64,000 nucleotides of DNA from Nocardioides campestrisoli (lineage in GTDB: Bacteria; Actinomycetota; Actinomycetes; Propionibacteriales; Nocardioidaceae), in contig NZ_CP061768.1 in assembly GCF_013624435.2 (NCBI RefSeq), positions 1,208,001 to 1,272,000 on the forward strand. The letters run 5' to 3'. Positions 1 through 11,470 of the stretch are shown here, in pieces (position 1 is the stretch's first letter; each line of letters begins with the position of its first letter). The translations under genes and the position numbers were made by a program. Below the pieces are notes generated by a model, which saw only the letters and a program-made list of their open reading frames with translations, did not search any database and was not told where the DNA came from.

Positions 1-2744
<2,744 letters not shown>

Positions 2745-2961
2745 CAACACCGTACAAAACCACTCAACGGTGACAAGCACCACTGCGCACAACAAAAGAG
2801 CACAAGCTGCCCGCGTCCACTAACCAGTTCCCAACCAACAAACCACCACCACAAGGTGGGGTAGATGGTTTCTGCGAACACACAACACAACAATGAGCTT
2901 GGCCCCGCCCAGCACCCAACCCACACACGTGGGGTGGGGTTGCGGGTGGGAGACCACAAGA
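2745..2961 (+). other. 23S-5S internal transcribed spacer
   Basis: This 217-bp spacer joins the 23S and 5S genes. It is relatively AC-rich (runs of cacaacaca and accacc) and holds no tRNA cloverleaf that I can see. Short complementary stretches occur, such as cccaccttg-like segments and the cacacgtggggtgggg stretch just before 5S. They could form rRNA processing stems. No protein-coding gene is credible here. Confidence 0.8.
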
Positions 2962-3080
2962 GTTACGGCGGCCATAGCGAAAGGGAAACACCCGGTCCCA
3001 TCCCGAACCCGGAAGTTAAGCCTTTCAGCGCCGATGGTACTGCAACCGAGAGGTTGTGGGAGAGTAGGACGCCGCCGGAC
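2962..3080 (+). rRNA. rrf: 5S ribosomal RNA
   Basis: This is about 119 nt beginning gttacggcggccatagcg and ending near gtaggacgccgccgg. It contains the conserved cccggtcccatcccgaacc block and the gaagttaagc loop of bacterial 5S rRNA. The 5' gcggc and 3' gccgc ends pair to form helix I. It is the last gene of the rRNA operon, followed by the terminator at 3090-3120. Confidence 0.97.
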
Positions 3081-3089
3081 AACACTTAG

Positions 3090-3120
3090 AAGAGGGACCG
3101 CCCACCGGGCGGTCCCTCTT
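3090..3120 (+). terminator. rRNA operon terminator hairpin
   Basis: A perfect 14-bp stem (aagagggaccgccc paired with gggcggtccctctt) closes a 3-nt loop, acc. It starts about 10 nt after 5S. The 3' arm ends in ctctt and the next bases are cgcattt, so the U-tract is weak, but the hairpin is very stable. It may also terminate transcription arriving from the converging response-regulator gene. Confidence 0.9.
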
Positions 3121-3180
3121 CGCATTTCACGACCCTTTCGGGTGGCTGTGACGGAGGTACGAGCTGGGTCCCAGGGTCTG

Positions 3181-3804
3181 CTAGCCCAGGATGCCGCGCT
3201 GGTAGCCGGCGGCCACGGCTGCGGCGCGGTCGGTGACGCCGAGCTTCTCGTAGATCCGGACCAGGTGGGTCTTGACGGTGGCCTCGCTGACGAACAGCTC
3301 CTCGGCCACCAGCCGGTTGGATCGGCCTCGAGCCACCAGCACCAGGACCTCGCGTTCCCGCGCGGTCAGGGCGCCGGAACGGGCGGGCGAGCGTACGTGG
3401 GAGGCAAGCCGGGCCATCACGGTGGGCGAGAGCACCGTCTCTCCCGCCGCAGTGGCGCGCACACCGGCGACCAGAGCCTCGGTGGGGGAGTCCTTGAGCA
3501 GGTAGCCGCTGGCCCCTGCCTCGATCGCCGCCACCGTGTCGGAGTCGGTGTCGTAGGTGGTGAGCACCAGCACCTGGGCGCGTAGCCCGAACCGGCGGAT
3601 CTCGCGGAGGGCCTCGACGCCCCCACCGCCGGGCATCCGCAGGTCCATCACCACCACGTCCGGATCGAGCTCGCGCGCTCGGGCGACCGCCGCGGGTCCG
3701 CTGTCCGCATCCCCGACGACCTCGAAGCCGGGAACCGCCCCCAGGAGGCTGCAGATGCCGTCGCGGACCACGGGGTGATCGTCCACGACCAGGATCCTGG
3801 TCAT
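3181..3804 (-). CDS. NarL/LuxR-family two-component response regulator
   Basis: This 207-aa protein has an N-terminal receiver with the acidic pair in ILVVDDHPVVRDG, a phospho-accepting Asp in VVVMDLRMPGGGG and a Lys in YLLKDSPTEAL. A C-terminal LuxR-type helix-turn-helix follows (LTAREREVLVLVARGRSNR, then VSEATVKTHLVRIYEKLGV). Its start overlaps the stop of the upstream histidine kinase by 4 bp (ATGA), so the two are translationally coupled. It ends about 60 bp from the converging rRNA terminator. It probably regulates the linked ABC exporter, as in LiaR-like or DesR-like systems; that role is inferred from context. Confidence 0.95.
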   Translation of the reverse strand: MTRILVVDDHPVVRDGICSLLGAVPGFEVVGDADSGPAAVARARELDPDVVVMDLRMPGGGGVEALREIRRFGLRAQVLVLTTYDTDSDTVAAIEAGASGYLLKDSPTEALVAGVRATAAGETVLSPTVMARLASHVRSPARSGALTAREREVLVLVARGRSNRLVAEELFVSEATVKTHLVRIYEKLGVTDRAAAVAAGYQRGILG

Positions 3805-5051
3805 GAGGCACCCGGTTCCAGGGCGGGGAGCCGGACGGAGATCGCCGTGCCGCGTCCCGGCTCCGACTCTAGGTCGAGGACCCCGGCCAGTCGCTCCGCG
3901 CGCTGACGCATGCCGCGCAGCCCGAACCCAGGACCCACCTCGTCGGGACGGAAGCCGACCCCGTCGTCCCGCACGTCGAGGATCACCTCGTCCTCGGCGT
4001 GGGTCAGTGTGACGCCCACCCGGTCGGCTCGGGCGTGCGCGGCCACGTTGGCCAGCGCCTCCTGCGTCACCCGGACCACGGTCGCCTGCACCTCCTCGTG
4101 CAGCGGTCGCGCCTCGCCGGTGATGACCAGGTCGGCCTTCGTCTGCTGCTGCGCCCCCCACTCGGTGACCAGGGCCGCCAGCGCGTCCGGCAGCGATGTC
4201 TGGACCAGGGCTCCGGGCCCCAGGTCGAGCACGGAGCGCCGGGCCTCCGCCAGCGCACCCCGGGCCAGGACCGTGGCGCGCTCCACCCGCTCGCGGCGGA
4301 CGGCGGCGTCGGGCTCGTCCTGGCTGGCCTGCAGCTGGGCCACCACCCCCGCGAGGCTCTGGGCCAGGGTGTCGTGGATCTCCAGGGCGAGCCGTTGCCG
4401 CTCCTCCTGGACCCCGGCAGCCCGGGCCTGGGCGACCACCTGCTCCTGCAGCGCGTGGTTGCTGGCCAGTGTGCGCGCCAGCTCCTGGTTGACCTGGGCG
4501 AGCTCGGTGTTGGTGGTCGCGCGCTCGGCGCTGACCTCCTCCATGCGCCGGTGCAGCAGCGTGAAGAAGAGCGCGAGACCGAGGTTGACGGCCACCAGGA
4601 TCACGAAGATGGCTCCCTGCTCGGCCCCCCGGGGCGGGAACCCGCCGGCCTGGGCCCCGGCATTGGTCAGCGCGGTCGCCGCCACGCCGGCGAAGGCGGC
4701 ACGGCGCCGAAAGAGGTCGAAGACGTCGAGGTAGCCGACGAACGCGAAGATCGCGAAGAGCGGGTTGAACGAGGCGAGCAGGAAGGCCAGCGCCGTACGG
4801 ACGACGTACATGACCTGGAGCCGTCGTGGCGTCGGCGGCACGACGAAGGTGAACAGGGCGATCCAGGCGGCGGTGGCCGCTGCGACGGCCAGGGCCACGG
4901 GCAGGCTGACCCACGTCGTGTCCAGGCTCCCGTGCACGAACGTCGCACCCGCGGCGCCGAGACCGAGCAGGAGCAGGGGCAGGAGGCGCTGCCAGTGGTC
5001 GCGGGGCTCCCAGGCGTCCGGGACCGGTGGCGGGGCCTGGGGCGTGCTCAC
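3801..5051 (-). CDS. Sensor histidine kinase (HisKA_3 family)
   Basis: This 416-aa protein has about five N-terminal membrane segments (roughly residues 23-165), then a coiled-coil stretch (about 170-215). The HisKA_3 dimerisation domain carries the phospho-His in LALEIHDTLAQSL (His226). The C-terminal HATPase domain has an N-box-like NVAAHARADRV and G-boxes in VRDDGVGF and GFGLRGMRQRAERL. No extracellular sensor domain is apparent, so it probably senses membrane state (an intramembrane-sensing type). It overlaps the response-regulator gene by 4 bp and lies 92 bp downstream of the ABC permease, suggesting one four-gene operon. Confidence 0.94.
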   Translation of the reverse strand: MSTPQAPPPVPDAWEPRDHWQRLLPLLLLGLGAAGATFVHGSLDTTWVSLPVALAVAAATAAWIALFTFVVPPTPRRLQVMYVVRTALAFLLASFNPLFAIFAFVGYLDVFDLFRRRAAFAGVAATALTNAGAQAGGFPPRGAEQGAIFVILVAVNLGLALFFTLLHRRMEEVSAERATTNTELAQVNQELARTLASNHALQEQVVAQARAAGVQEERQRLALEIHDTLAQSLAGVVAQLQASQDEPDAAVRRERVERATVLARGALAEARRSVLDLGPGALVQTSLPDALAALVTEWGAQQQTKADLVITGEARPLHEEVQATVVRVTQEALANVAAHARADRVGVTLTHAEDEVILDVRDDGVGFRPDEVGPGFGLRGMRQRAERLAGVLDLESEPGRGTAISVRLPALEPGAS

Positions 5052-5143
5052 CGGGTCACCTTCTCATCTCGCGGGCGCTCCATGCTGGCCCTCTGCTCAC
5101 CGTCTGCTGGGCCCCTGGCCTCGGTCCGGCGCATCGCCCGCGC

Positions 5144-5887
5144 TCAGTCCCAGCGGAAGGCGCGGACGGCCAGCAACGCCAGGCCGGCGGTCCACACGGC
5201 GACGACGACGAGGTCCACCGCGCCCGGGAAGCTGCCGGTGCCGGCCGTGTGCAGCGCCTCCGAGGCTGCGCCGAGCGGGGTGAGCACGACCGCGTCCCGG
5301 AGCAGGCCTCCCATCGCCTGCACGGGGAACCAGACCCCGGCGGTGAACATGGAGGGGAAGAAGAAGACCATCCCGATCGCGGTGCCGACCCGGACGTTGG
5401 GGGAGACGGCGGCGACCACCGCTCCCATGCTGAAGGCGGCGGCCATGGCCAGGAGCAGCGCGACGGCGTACCCCAGCACCGAGCCGGGCAGCGCGATGTC
5501 GAAGGCGAGCCGGCCCACCGCCAGCAGCAGCACGAGGGAGACCAGCACCGCCGCGGCGTGCAGCGCCGCCTGGGTGAGCAGCACCGTCCCGGGGGAGACC
5601 GGGGTGGTGCGCAGCCGACGCAGGATGCCGCGCTCCCGGTAGCCCATGAGCACCGGTGGCATCGCCATCAGGGCCGCCATGATCATCGAGAGCAGCACCG
5701 TGACCGGGATGTACAGGTCGATGGTCCGTAGCCCGCCCAGCTCCGGCTGAGGGTCGCGGAAGCTCGGGACAGCGCCCAGGATGCAGAGCAGGGCGACGGG
5801 GAAGAGCATGATCCAGAAGAGCGAGCCGGGCTCGCGGGCGAAGAGCCGGGCCTCGGTGCGCAGGACGGCGCGGGTCGGGGTGGTCAT
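5144..5887 (-). CDS. ABC-2 type transporter permease
   Basis: This 247-aa integral membrane protein has about six hydrophobic segments (for example around residues 24-40, 60-80, 110-130, 140-160, 170-190 and 222-242). The ABC2_membrane-type motif MGYRERGILRRLRTTPVSP precedes TM3, as in drug- and lipid-exporting ABC-2 permeases. Its start (ATG) overlaps the ATPase stop by 4 bp. With the ATPase it should form a DrrA/DrrB-like exporter. The substrate is unknown; an antimicrobial or lipid is plausible from the linked two-component system. Confidence 0.92.
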   Translation of the reverse strand: MTTPTRAVLRTEARLFAREPGSLFWIMLFPVALLCILGAVPSFRDPQPELGGLRTIDLYIPVTVLLSMIMAALMAMPPVLMGYRERGILRRLRTTPVSPGTVLLTQAALHAAAVLVSLVLLLAVGRLAFDIALPGSVLGYAVALLLAMAAAFSMGAVVAAVSPNVRVGTAIGMVFFFPSMFTAGVWFPVQAMGGLLRDAVVLTPLGAASEALHTAGTGSFPGAVDLVVVAVWTAGLALLAVRAFRWD

Positions 5888-6822
5888 GCGATCTCCTGAG
5901 GCTGGTCGGCCGGGTCGCCGGTGAGGTCGAGGTAGGCGGTGTCGAGGGAGCCGTCGGCCACTCGGAGGCGATGGGGGACGACGTCCTGGGCGGCCAGCCA
6001 GGCCAGCACGGCCACGGCCGCGTCCTCGCTGCCCTCGACCACCACCCGGCCGACGTCGGCGCGGGCCGTCGAGACGCCGTCCAGCCCGCCCAGGGCGGTC
6101 AGGTCGACGGTGTCGCTGGGGACGAACGAGGTGACCGTGGCCCGGGAGGCTCGGCGGATCAGCCCGTCGGGGGTGTCCAGGGCGCGGATCCGTCCGTCGG
6201 CGATGATCGCGATCCGGTCGCACAGGGCCTGGGCCTCCTCCATCAGGTGGGTCACCAGGAGCACGGTCACGCCGGTCTCGCGCAGGTCGCGGACGAGCTG
6301 CCAGACGTCGTGGCGGGCCCGTGGGTCCAGCCCGGTCGTGAGCTCGTCCAGGATCGCGACCCGAGGCCGCCCGACCAGGGCGAGGGCGATGGAGAGGCGC
6401 TGCTGCTGGCCGCCGCTGAGCTTGGCGAAGCGCGCGTCGACGTGGTCGGTCAGCCCCAGTCGCTCGACCAGGCCCTGCCAGGGCACGGGGTCGTCGTAGA
6501 ACTCCGACCAGAGCTCGAGCGCCTCGCGGACCGTGATCTTGTCCTGGAGCCTGCTCTCCTGCAGCTGGACGCCGACGATCCGGGTCACCTCCGCCCGCTG
6601 GGTCCAGGGGTCCAGCCCGTGCACCCGGACGCTGCCGGAGTCGCCGGTGCGCAGGCCCGCCACGCACTCGACCGTCGTCGTCTTGCCGGCGCCGTTGGGG
6701 CCGAGGATGCCGAACACCTCCCCGGGGCGCACCTCGAGGCTGATGCCGTCCACCGCGGTCCTGTCGCCGTAGGCCTTGCGCAGGTCGCTGACCTGCACCG
6801 CCGCTGTCTCGTCCTGGAACAT
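5884..6822 (-). CDS. ABC transporter ATP-binding protein (DrrA/CcmA type)
   Basis: This 312-aa nucleotide-binding subunit has Walker A GPNGAGKT at residues 41-48, signature LSGGQQQR, Walker B in VAILDE followed by the D-loop TTGLDP, and the switch histidine in LLVTHLMEEA. The last roughly 90 residues form the C-terminal extension seen in multidrug-type ABC-2 ATPases. The ATG at 6822 is chosen because translation starts close to the domain (MFQDETAAVQVSDL). An upstream in-frame extension would be a low-complexity leader. It is the first gene of the operon, divergent from dapE. Confidence 0.94.
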   Translation of the reverse strand: MFQDETAAVQVSDLRKAYGDRTAVDGISLEVRPGEVFGILGPNGAGKTTTVECVAGLRTGDSGSVRVHGLDPWTQRAEVTRIVGVQLQESRLQDKITVREALELWSEFYDDPVPWQGLVERLGLTDHVDARFAKLSGGQQQRLSIALALVGRPRVAILDELTTGLDPRARHDVWQLVRDLRETGVTVLLVTHLMEEAQALCDRIAIIADGRIRALDTPDGLIRRASRATVTSFVPSDTVDLTALGGLDGVSTARADVGRVVVEGSEDAAVAVLAWLAAQDVVPHRLRVADGSLDTAYLDLTGDPADQPQEIA

Positions 6823-6982
6823 GACCCCAATCCTGGACCGACGCAGGTCGCCGCGCATCCGGCGACCGGTGGTGCTCGGTGTCCACCGATCGGTTGACCA
6901 CGCGGCACGCAGTCGTGGCTTCGGCCGCTGGCCCGTGGGCGGGTCCGGCGTGCCCGCCCGCGCGGGTGGTTGGATGGGGCGC
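6823..6982. promoter_or_regulatory. Divergent intergenic region, ABC exporter / dapE
   Basis: This 160-bp region separates the start of the minus-strand exporter operon from plus-strand dapE, so it must hold at least two promoters. I see no confident -35/-10 pair. It contains the locally AT-richer stretch ccaccgatcggttgacca near 6885-6900, which includes the near-palindrome accgatcggt. Confidence 0.4.
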
Positions 6983-8068
6983 ATGTCCGACGCACGCGCC
7001 GTACCCGTCCTCGACCTGAGCCTCGACGCCGTGGCGCTCACCGAGCAGCTCGTCAACATCGAGTCGGTGAGTCACGACGAGGCGCGGATCGCGGACGCCG
7101 TGGAGCAGGCGCTACGCGCCCTCCCGCACCTCCAGGTCGTTCGGCGCGGCCACACGCTGGTGGCTCGCACCGAGCTGGGCCGCGAGGAGCGGGTCGTGCT
7201 GGCCGGGCACCTCGACACGGTGCCCGTCAACGACAACCTGCCGGCCCGGCTGGAGGACGGCATCCTGCACGGTCTGGGGACGTGCGACATGAAGGGCGGG
7301 GACGCCGTGATGCTCCGGCTCGCTGCGACTGTGCCCGAGCCGCGCCGCGACCTCACCTTCATCTTCTACGAGGCCGAGGAGGTCGCCGACGTCCACAACG
7401 GGCTGCGGCTGCTCGCCGAGAGCGACCCCGAGCTGATGAAGGCGGACTTCGCGATCCTGATGGAACCGTCCAACGCCTCGGTCGAGGCTGGGTGCCAGGG
7501 CACCCTGCGGGTCGAGGTGCGCACCCACGGCGAGCGTGCCCACTCCGCGCGCAGCTGGCGCGGGGTGAACGCCATCCACGCCGTCCACGAGGTGCTGGCG
7601 CGGCTCGCCGCCTATCAGCCGCGCCAGCCGGTGATCGACGGCCTGACCTACCACGAGGGGCTCAACGCCGTCCGGATCCACGGGGGAGTGGCCGGCAACG
7701 TGGTCCCCGACGAGTGCGTCGTCGAGGTCAACTACCGCTACGCCCCGGACCGCTCGCCCGAGGAGGCCGTCGCCTACGTGACCGAGTTCTTCGACGGCTT
7801 CGAGCTCCAGGTCACCGACCTGGCTCCGGGGGCGCTGCCGGGCCTGGACCGGCCGGCGGCCCGGGCCTTCGTCGACGCGGTCGGCGGCGAGGTGGCACCC
7901 AAGTTCGGCTGGACCGACGTGGCGCGGTTCAGCGCGCTGGGCGTGCCGGCGGTCAACTACGGCCCGGGCGACCCGCTGTTCGCGCACAAGCAGGACGAGC
8001 AGGTGCCGGTGACCGACATCCTGCGCTGCGAGGAGCAGCTGCGAGCCTGGCTGGAGGCAGACGCATGA
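6983..8068 (+). CDS. dapE: Succinyl-diaminopimelate desuccinylase
   Basis: This 361-aa M20-family zinc amidohydrolase hydrolyses N-succinyl-LL-diaminopimelate in lysine and peptidoglycan precursor synthesis. Metal-site motifs are VLAGHLDTVPVND (first His and Asp), GTCDMKGGDAVM (bridging Asp) and FYEAEEV (catalytic Glu-Glu). The final His lies in LFAHKQDEQV. The length fits the short actinobacterial DapE form. ATG 6983 is used; a second in-frame ATG lies three codons upstream at 6974. It overlaps the following LOG gene by 4 bp, as in a conserved actinobacterial pair. Confidence 0.95.
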   Translation: MSDARAVPVLDLSLDAVALTEQLVNIESVSHDEARIADAVEQALRALPHLQVVRRGHTLVARTELGREERVVLAGHLDTVPVNDNLPARLEDGILHGLGTCDMKGGDAVMLRLAATVPEPRRDLTFIFYEAEEVADVHNGLRLLAESDPELMKADFAILMEPSNASVEAGCQGTLRVEVRTHGERAHSARSWRGVNAIHAVHEVLARLAAYQPRQPVIDGLTYHEGLNAVRIHGGVAGNVVPDECVVEVNYRYAPDRSPEEAVAYVTEFFDGFELQVTDLAPGALPGLDRPAARAFVDAVGGEVAPKFGWTDVARFSALGVPAVNYGPGDPLFAHKQDEQVPVTDILRCEEQLRAWLEADA

Positions 8069-8820
8069 GGGACCAGTTCAAGGGGCCGGTGCGGATGCGC
8101 CGTCAGCAGGTGGAGAACACGACCACCGACCAGCGGCTGCTGGACTCCCGGGGCCCGTCGGACTGGGTGCACACCGATCCGTGGCGGGTCATGAAGATCA
8201 CCGCCGAGTTCGTCGAGGGCTTCAACGCCCTGGCCGAGCTGGGGCCCGCGATCGCGGTCTTCGGCTCCGCCCGCACCGCGCCGGAGCACCGCTACTACGC
8301 GCTGGCCGAAGCGCTGGGCCGCGGGCTGACCGAGGCCGGCTTCGCGGTGATCACCGGCGGCGGCCCGGGGGCCATGGAGGGCGCCAACAAGGGCGCCAGC
8401 GAGGCCGGCGGCGTGAGCGTGGGTCTGGGCATCGAGCTGCCCTTCGAGGCGGGGCTCAACCCGTGGGTCGACATGGGCATCAACTTCCGCTACTTCTTCG
8501 CCCGCAAGATGATGTTCGCCAAGTACTCCCAGGGGTACGTCGTCCTGCCGGGCGGGCTGGGCACCTTCGACGAGCTCTTCGAGGCGCTCACCCTGGTCCA
8601 GACCCAGAAGGTGACCTCGTTCCCGGTGGTGCTGCTGGGCGTGGACTACTGGTCGGGGCTGCTGGACTGGATGCGCGGGACCGTGCTCGCCGAGGGCAAG
8701 ATCTCGGCCCCCGACCTGGACATGATCACGCTCACCGACGACGTGGACGAGGCGGTGGCCATGATGGTCGCGGCGCGCGACGGGCACGACCCCGAGCCGC
8801 GAACGGACGAGACGCCGTGA
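8065..8820 (+). CDS. LOG-family (TIGR00730) Rossmann-fold protein
   Basis: This 251-aa protein of the lysine-decarboxylase-like/LOG family carries the two defining motifs, GGGPGAMEGANKGA and PGGLGTFDELFE. Characterised family members are cytokinin riboside 5'-monophosphate phosphoribohydrolases that release the base from a nucleotide; the physiological substrate in actinobacteria is not settled. The N-terminal ~60 residues are the longer leader of the type neighbouring dapE. It is translationally coupled to dapE (ATGA overlap). Confidence 0.92.
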   Translation: MRDQFKGPVRMRRQQVENTTTDQRLLDSRGPSDWVHTDPWRVMKITAEFVEGFNALAELGPAIAVFGSARTAPEHRYYALAEALGRGLTEAGFAVITGGGPGAMEGANKGASEAGGVSVGLGIELPFEAGLNPWVDMGINFRYFFARKMMFAKYSQGYVVLPGGLGTFDELFEALTLVQTQKVTSFPVVLLGVDYWSGLLDWMRGTVLAEGKISAPDLDMITLTDDVDEAVAMMVAARDGHDPEPRTDETP

Positions 8821-8857
8821 GGCATGACGAGGAACCGTCGACGAGGAGGACGCTGAG

Positions 8858-9157
8858 ATGACGTGGTGGATCGCGGTCCTGCTGGTGGTCGTCCTCGGAG
8901 GTGTGGCGGCCGTCGCCGCCGGTCGGACCGGGAGCTGGACCGAGCCCGAGCGGGACCGGGTCAGGTCGCGGCTGCCCGAGGGAGACCTGGGCGGGGCGGA
9001 CCTGCGCCGGGTCCGCTTCCCGCTCGCGGTCCGCGGCTACCGGATGGCCGACGTCGACGCGTTGCTGGACCGGCTCGCCGACCAGCTGGAGCGCACGAGC
9101 GAGCCCGACGCACCCCCGCCGGACCAGGCGGAGCAGGCGGCGACATCGCCGGAATAG
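8858..9157 (+). CDS. Small DivIVA-domain membrane-anchored protein
   Basis: This 99-aa protein has one N-terminal membrane helix (residues about 3-21) and then a DivIVA-type start motif: VRFPLAVRGYRMADVDALLDRL resembles the F..a.rGY...eVd.fl consensus. The C-terminus is acidic and proline-rich. Small DivIVA-domain proteins occur at the same place relative to dapE in other actinobacteria (compare Rv1209). It may act at the cell pole or septum; that role is inferred. A Shine-Dalgarno-like gaggacgctgag precedes the ATG. Confidence 0.8.
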   Translation: MTWWIAVLLVVVLGGVAAVAAGRTGSWTEPERDRVRSRLPEGDLGGADLRRVRFPLAVRGYRMADVDALLDRLADQLERTSEPDAPPPDQAEQAATSPE

Positions 9158-9203
9158 GGTGTTTCCATAGCGTGATCCAGGTCTCTGGTGCACACTTCCC
9201 TGC

Positions 9204-9626
9204 GTGGAGTCGAAAGAGATCATCGTCTGGGTCCTGACCGGTCTGGCCCTCGTTGTCATCCTGCTGACCCGGGTGCGCCTGGGCAAGGACGAGACCGAGG
9301 GACCGATGAAGGTCAACAAGCCAGCCCTCAATGTGCACACGTTCATCGGCCTGCCCGCGTTCGCCCTCTGGGTGGCGTGGCTGCTGACGCCGAACGACTC
9401 GCTGACGGGGGGTGACGTCGCCGGCATCATCGCGCTGGCCCTGTGGTGGGTCACCTGCCTCGCGGGCCTGTCCCTGCTGATCCGTTGGCTTCCCTCGCGT
9501 GGACGACACGCCACCAACGTCGAGGAGGACAGCTGGAGCGAAGGCCCCGGCCTCTCCGTCCTCGCGCACGGCGGCCTGCTGATCGGCGTCTTCGTCTTCA
9601 CCTTCTACTACCTCACGGCGGCGTGA
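9204..9626 (+). CDS. Hypothetical four-TM membrane protein
   Basis: This 140-aa protein starts at GTG (VESKEIIVWVLTG). It has four predicted membrane segments, at about residues 6-22, 44-62, 73-93 and 116-138. The loops are short and polar, the longest being RWLPSRGRHATNVEEDSWSE-type sequence before TM4. I do not recognise a family or function. It is a separate plus-strand gene between the DivIVA-like gene and a secreted peptidase. Confidence 0.75.
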   Translation: MESKEIIVWVLTGLALVVILLTRVRLGKDETEGPMKVNKPALNVHTFIGLPAFALWVAWLLTPNDSLTGGDVAGIIALALWWVTCLAGLSLLIRWLPSRGRHATNVEEDSWSEGPGLSVLAHGGLLIGVFVFTFYYLTAA

Positions 9627-9681
9627 CCGCGCCTCCGGACCTACGTCGCCGCGGCCTGGTCGCGGTGCTGGGACGGGCCTG

Positions 9682-10524
9682 GTGGCCCGCCTCGTGACGG
9701 GCTCGTCCGGAGGCATGCTGACCGTGTTCCTCGCGGTCGGCCTGGCGGTCGGCCCCGGCTCCACCCCGTTCCTTCCCACGCCCGTCTCGGCTGCTGCCGA
9801 GGCGGGCGTGGGTGCGTCCGGGCAGACTCCGACCAGCCGCGCGGGCTCGGTCGGAGCCGGGAGGCCCACCGCGGCGTACGAGCGCCGGGTGATCGGGCGC
9901 TCGCGTGCCGGACGGCCGATCTTCGCCTGGCGGCTCGGGGAGCCCGCGGGGCGACCGGTGGTGCTGCTCTCCACGATGCACGGCGACGAGCCGACGACCC
10001 GGTCGATCCTGACCAGCCTGCGGGACGGCCGGCCGGTGACCGGGATCGACCTGTGGGTGGTCCCCGTGGTGAATCCCGACGGCCTGGCGCGTGGCACCCG
10101 GTACAACGCCCGGGGGGTGGACCTCAACCGCAACTTCCCGCACTCCTGGGCCGAGCTCGATGGGCGCTACGAGTCCGGTCCGCGCCCGGCCAGCGAGCCC
10201 GAGACGCGCGCCGTGATGCGCTTCCTGCGCCAGGTGCGGCCGAGCCGGGTGGTCAGCTTCCACCAGCCGCTGCACGGCGTGGACACCGACACCAAGGACG
10301 CCCGGTTCGCCCGTCGCCTGGCACGTGCGCTCCGGCTGCCGCCCACCCGACTGGACTGTGGCGGGGTGTGCCACGGCACCATGACCGGCTGGTTCAACGC
10401 GCGCTTCGGCGGTGCGGCGCTCACGGTCGAGTACGGAGCCCACCCGGCCCGGCACCGGATGCGGACCCGGGCGCCCCGCCAGCTGGTGGGCGCGCTCGGT
10501 GGCCGGCGTACGGGCCGGCGGTAG
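9682..10524 (+). CDS. Secreted M14-family zinc carboxypeptidase
   Basis: This 280-aa protein has an N-terminal signal region (hydrophobic residues about 10-30) and a compact M14 domain. The zinc ligands are His and Glu in TMHGDEPTT and His in VSFHQPLHG; the substrate-binding motif is GVDLNRNFP and the catalytic Glu lies in LTVEYGAHP. This pattern is close to the MpaA/gamma-D-glutamyl-diaminopimelate amidase branch, so a murein-peptide substrate is plausible. The start is a GTG; no in-frame upstream start is better. It ends 18 bp before the converging enoyl-CoA hydratase gene. Confidence 0.88.
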   Translation: MARLVTGSSGGMLTVFLAVGLAVGPGSTPFLPTPVSAAAEAGVGASGQTPTSRAGSVGAGRPTAAYERRVIGRSRAGRPIFAWRLGEPAGRPVVLLSTMHGDEPTTRSILTSLRDGRPVTGIDLWVVPVVNPDGLARGTRYNARGVDLNRNFPHSWAELDGRYESGPRPASEPETRAVMRFLRQVRPSRVVSFHQPLHGVDTDTKDARFARRLARALRLPPTRLDCGGVCHGTMTGWFNARFGGAALTVEYGAHPARHRMRTRAPRQLVGALGGRRTGRR

Positions 10525-10542
10525 CTGCGCGAGGGTGGCCGG

Positions 10543-11334
10543 TCAGCGGCCGCGGAAGACCGGTCGCTGCTTGGCGAGGAACGACTCGACCGCTGCGAGG
10601 TGGTCCGCGGTGCCGCCGCTGAGCCGCATCATCTGTCCCTCGAAGGCGAGAGTGTCGGGCAGGGTGTGCTCCGCGGCGTACGCCAGCGAGCGACGGATCG
10701 CCCCCAGGGCGACGGTCGGCCCCTGGGCGAGCCGGGCGGCCAGCTCGCTCGCCACGCTCCCCAGCTCGTCGTCGGCCACCACGCGGCTCGCCAGCCCCAG
10801 ACGGACGGCGTCGTCGGCGCGCACGGTCTCGTGCAGGTAGAGCAGCTCCAACGCCCGCTCCGGCCCGACCAACCGGGGGAGCGTCCAACTGACCCCGCTG
10901 TCGCAGGAGAGGCCCACGCGGGTGAAGGCGAAGTTGAAGGCGGCGCCCTGCGCCATGATCCGCAGGTCGCAGGCCAGGGCCAACGAGGCGCCGGCCCCGG
11001 CCGCCATCCCGTTGACCGCGCAGACCACCGGCTTGTCCATGGTGGCGAGGGTCTCGATGATCGGGTTGTAGTGACGCTCGACGGTCTCGAAGACCTGTTC
11101 GGCCTCGTGCTGACGGAGCAGCGTCACGTGCTCGTCGAGGTCCTGCCCGACCGAGAACGCCGGCCCCGCGCCGGTCAGCAGCACCGCCCGGACCTCGGGA
11201 GCTCGCGCGACCTGCACGACCAGGTCGCGCAGGCGCTCCTTGGTCTCCACGTCGAGGCTGTTCATCGCCTCCGGACGGTTGAGCGTGAGGGTCGCGACGC
11301 CGTCGCGCGTGTCCAGCAGCACCGAGTCAGCCAT
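10543..11334 (-). CDS. Enoyl-CoA hydratase/isomerase family protein
   Basis: This 263-aa crotonase-fold protein begins MADSVLLDTRDGVATLTLNRPEAMNSL. The oxyanion-hole segments are typical (AFSVGQDLDEH and AVNGMAAGAGASLALACDLRI), and the second catalytic region is FTRVGLSCDSGVSWTLPRLV. QDLDEH resembles PaaG-type isomerases of phenylacetate degradation. The upstream PaaX-type regulator on the same strand supports an aromatic-acid or acyl-CoA catabolic role. An in-frame ATG 12 codons upstream gives an unlikely longer form. Confidence 0.9.
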   Translation of the reverse strand: MADSVLLDTRDGVATLTLNRPEAMNSLDVETKERLRDLVVQVARAPEVRAVLLTGAGPAFSVGQDLDEHVTLLRQHEAEQVFETVERHYNPIIETLATMDKPVVCAVNGMAAGAGASLALACDLRIMAQGAAFNFAFTRVGLSCDSGVSWTLPRLVGPERALELLYLHETVRADDAVRLGLASRVVADDELGSVASELAARLAQGPTVALGAIRRSLAYAAEHTLPDTLAFEGQMMRLSGGTADHLAAVESFLAKQRPVFRGR

Positions 11335-11378
11335 CGGGACAGTCTGCCCACTCCGACGCCCGTGCGTCACCCCCCACG

Positions 11379-11470
11379 GGTCAGCGCTCGTGGGCCAGTG
11401 CTCATAGGGCCAGTGCTCGGGGTCAGTGCTCGGGGGTCAGGGCTCGGGGGTCAGGGCTCGGGGGTCAGCT
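11379..11470. repeat. Short tandem repeats (about 13-15 bp) at the end of the PaaX-like gene
   Basis: About six to seven imperfect copies of a ggtcagggctcgg-type unit run from the intergenic gap into the last codons of the PaaX-like gene. The last two full copies (ggtcagggctcggg) are identical. In the minus-strand reading frame they encode the terminal EPELTPEP. Expansion by replication slippage is the simplest explanation. Confidence 0.75.

Noticed and set aside
3999..5642. 547-codon plus-strand frame opposite the histidine kinase and permease
   Set aside because: It is antisense to two well-supported genes; its composition (Gln/Gly/Arg-rich) is typical of shadow frames in high-GC DNA.
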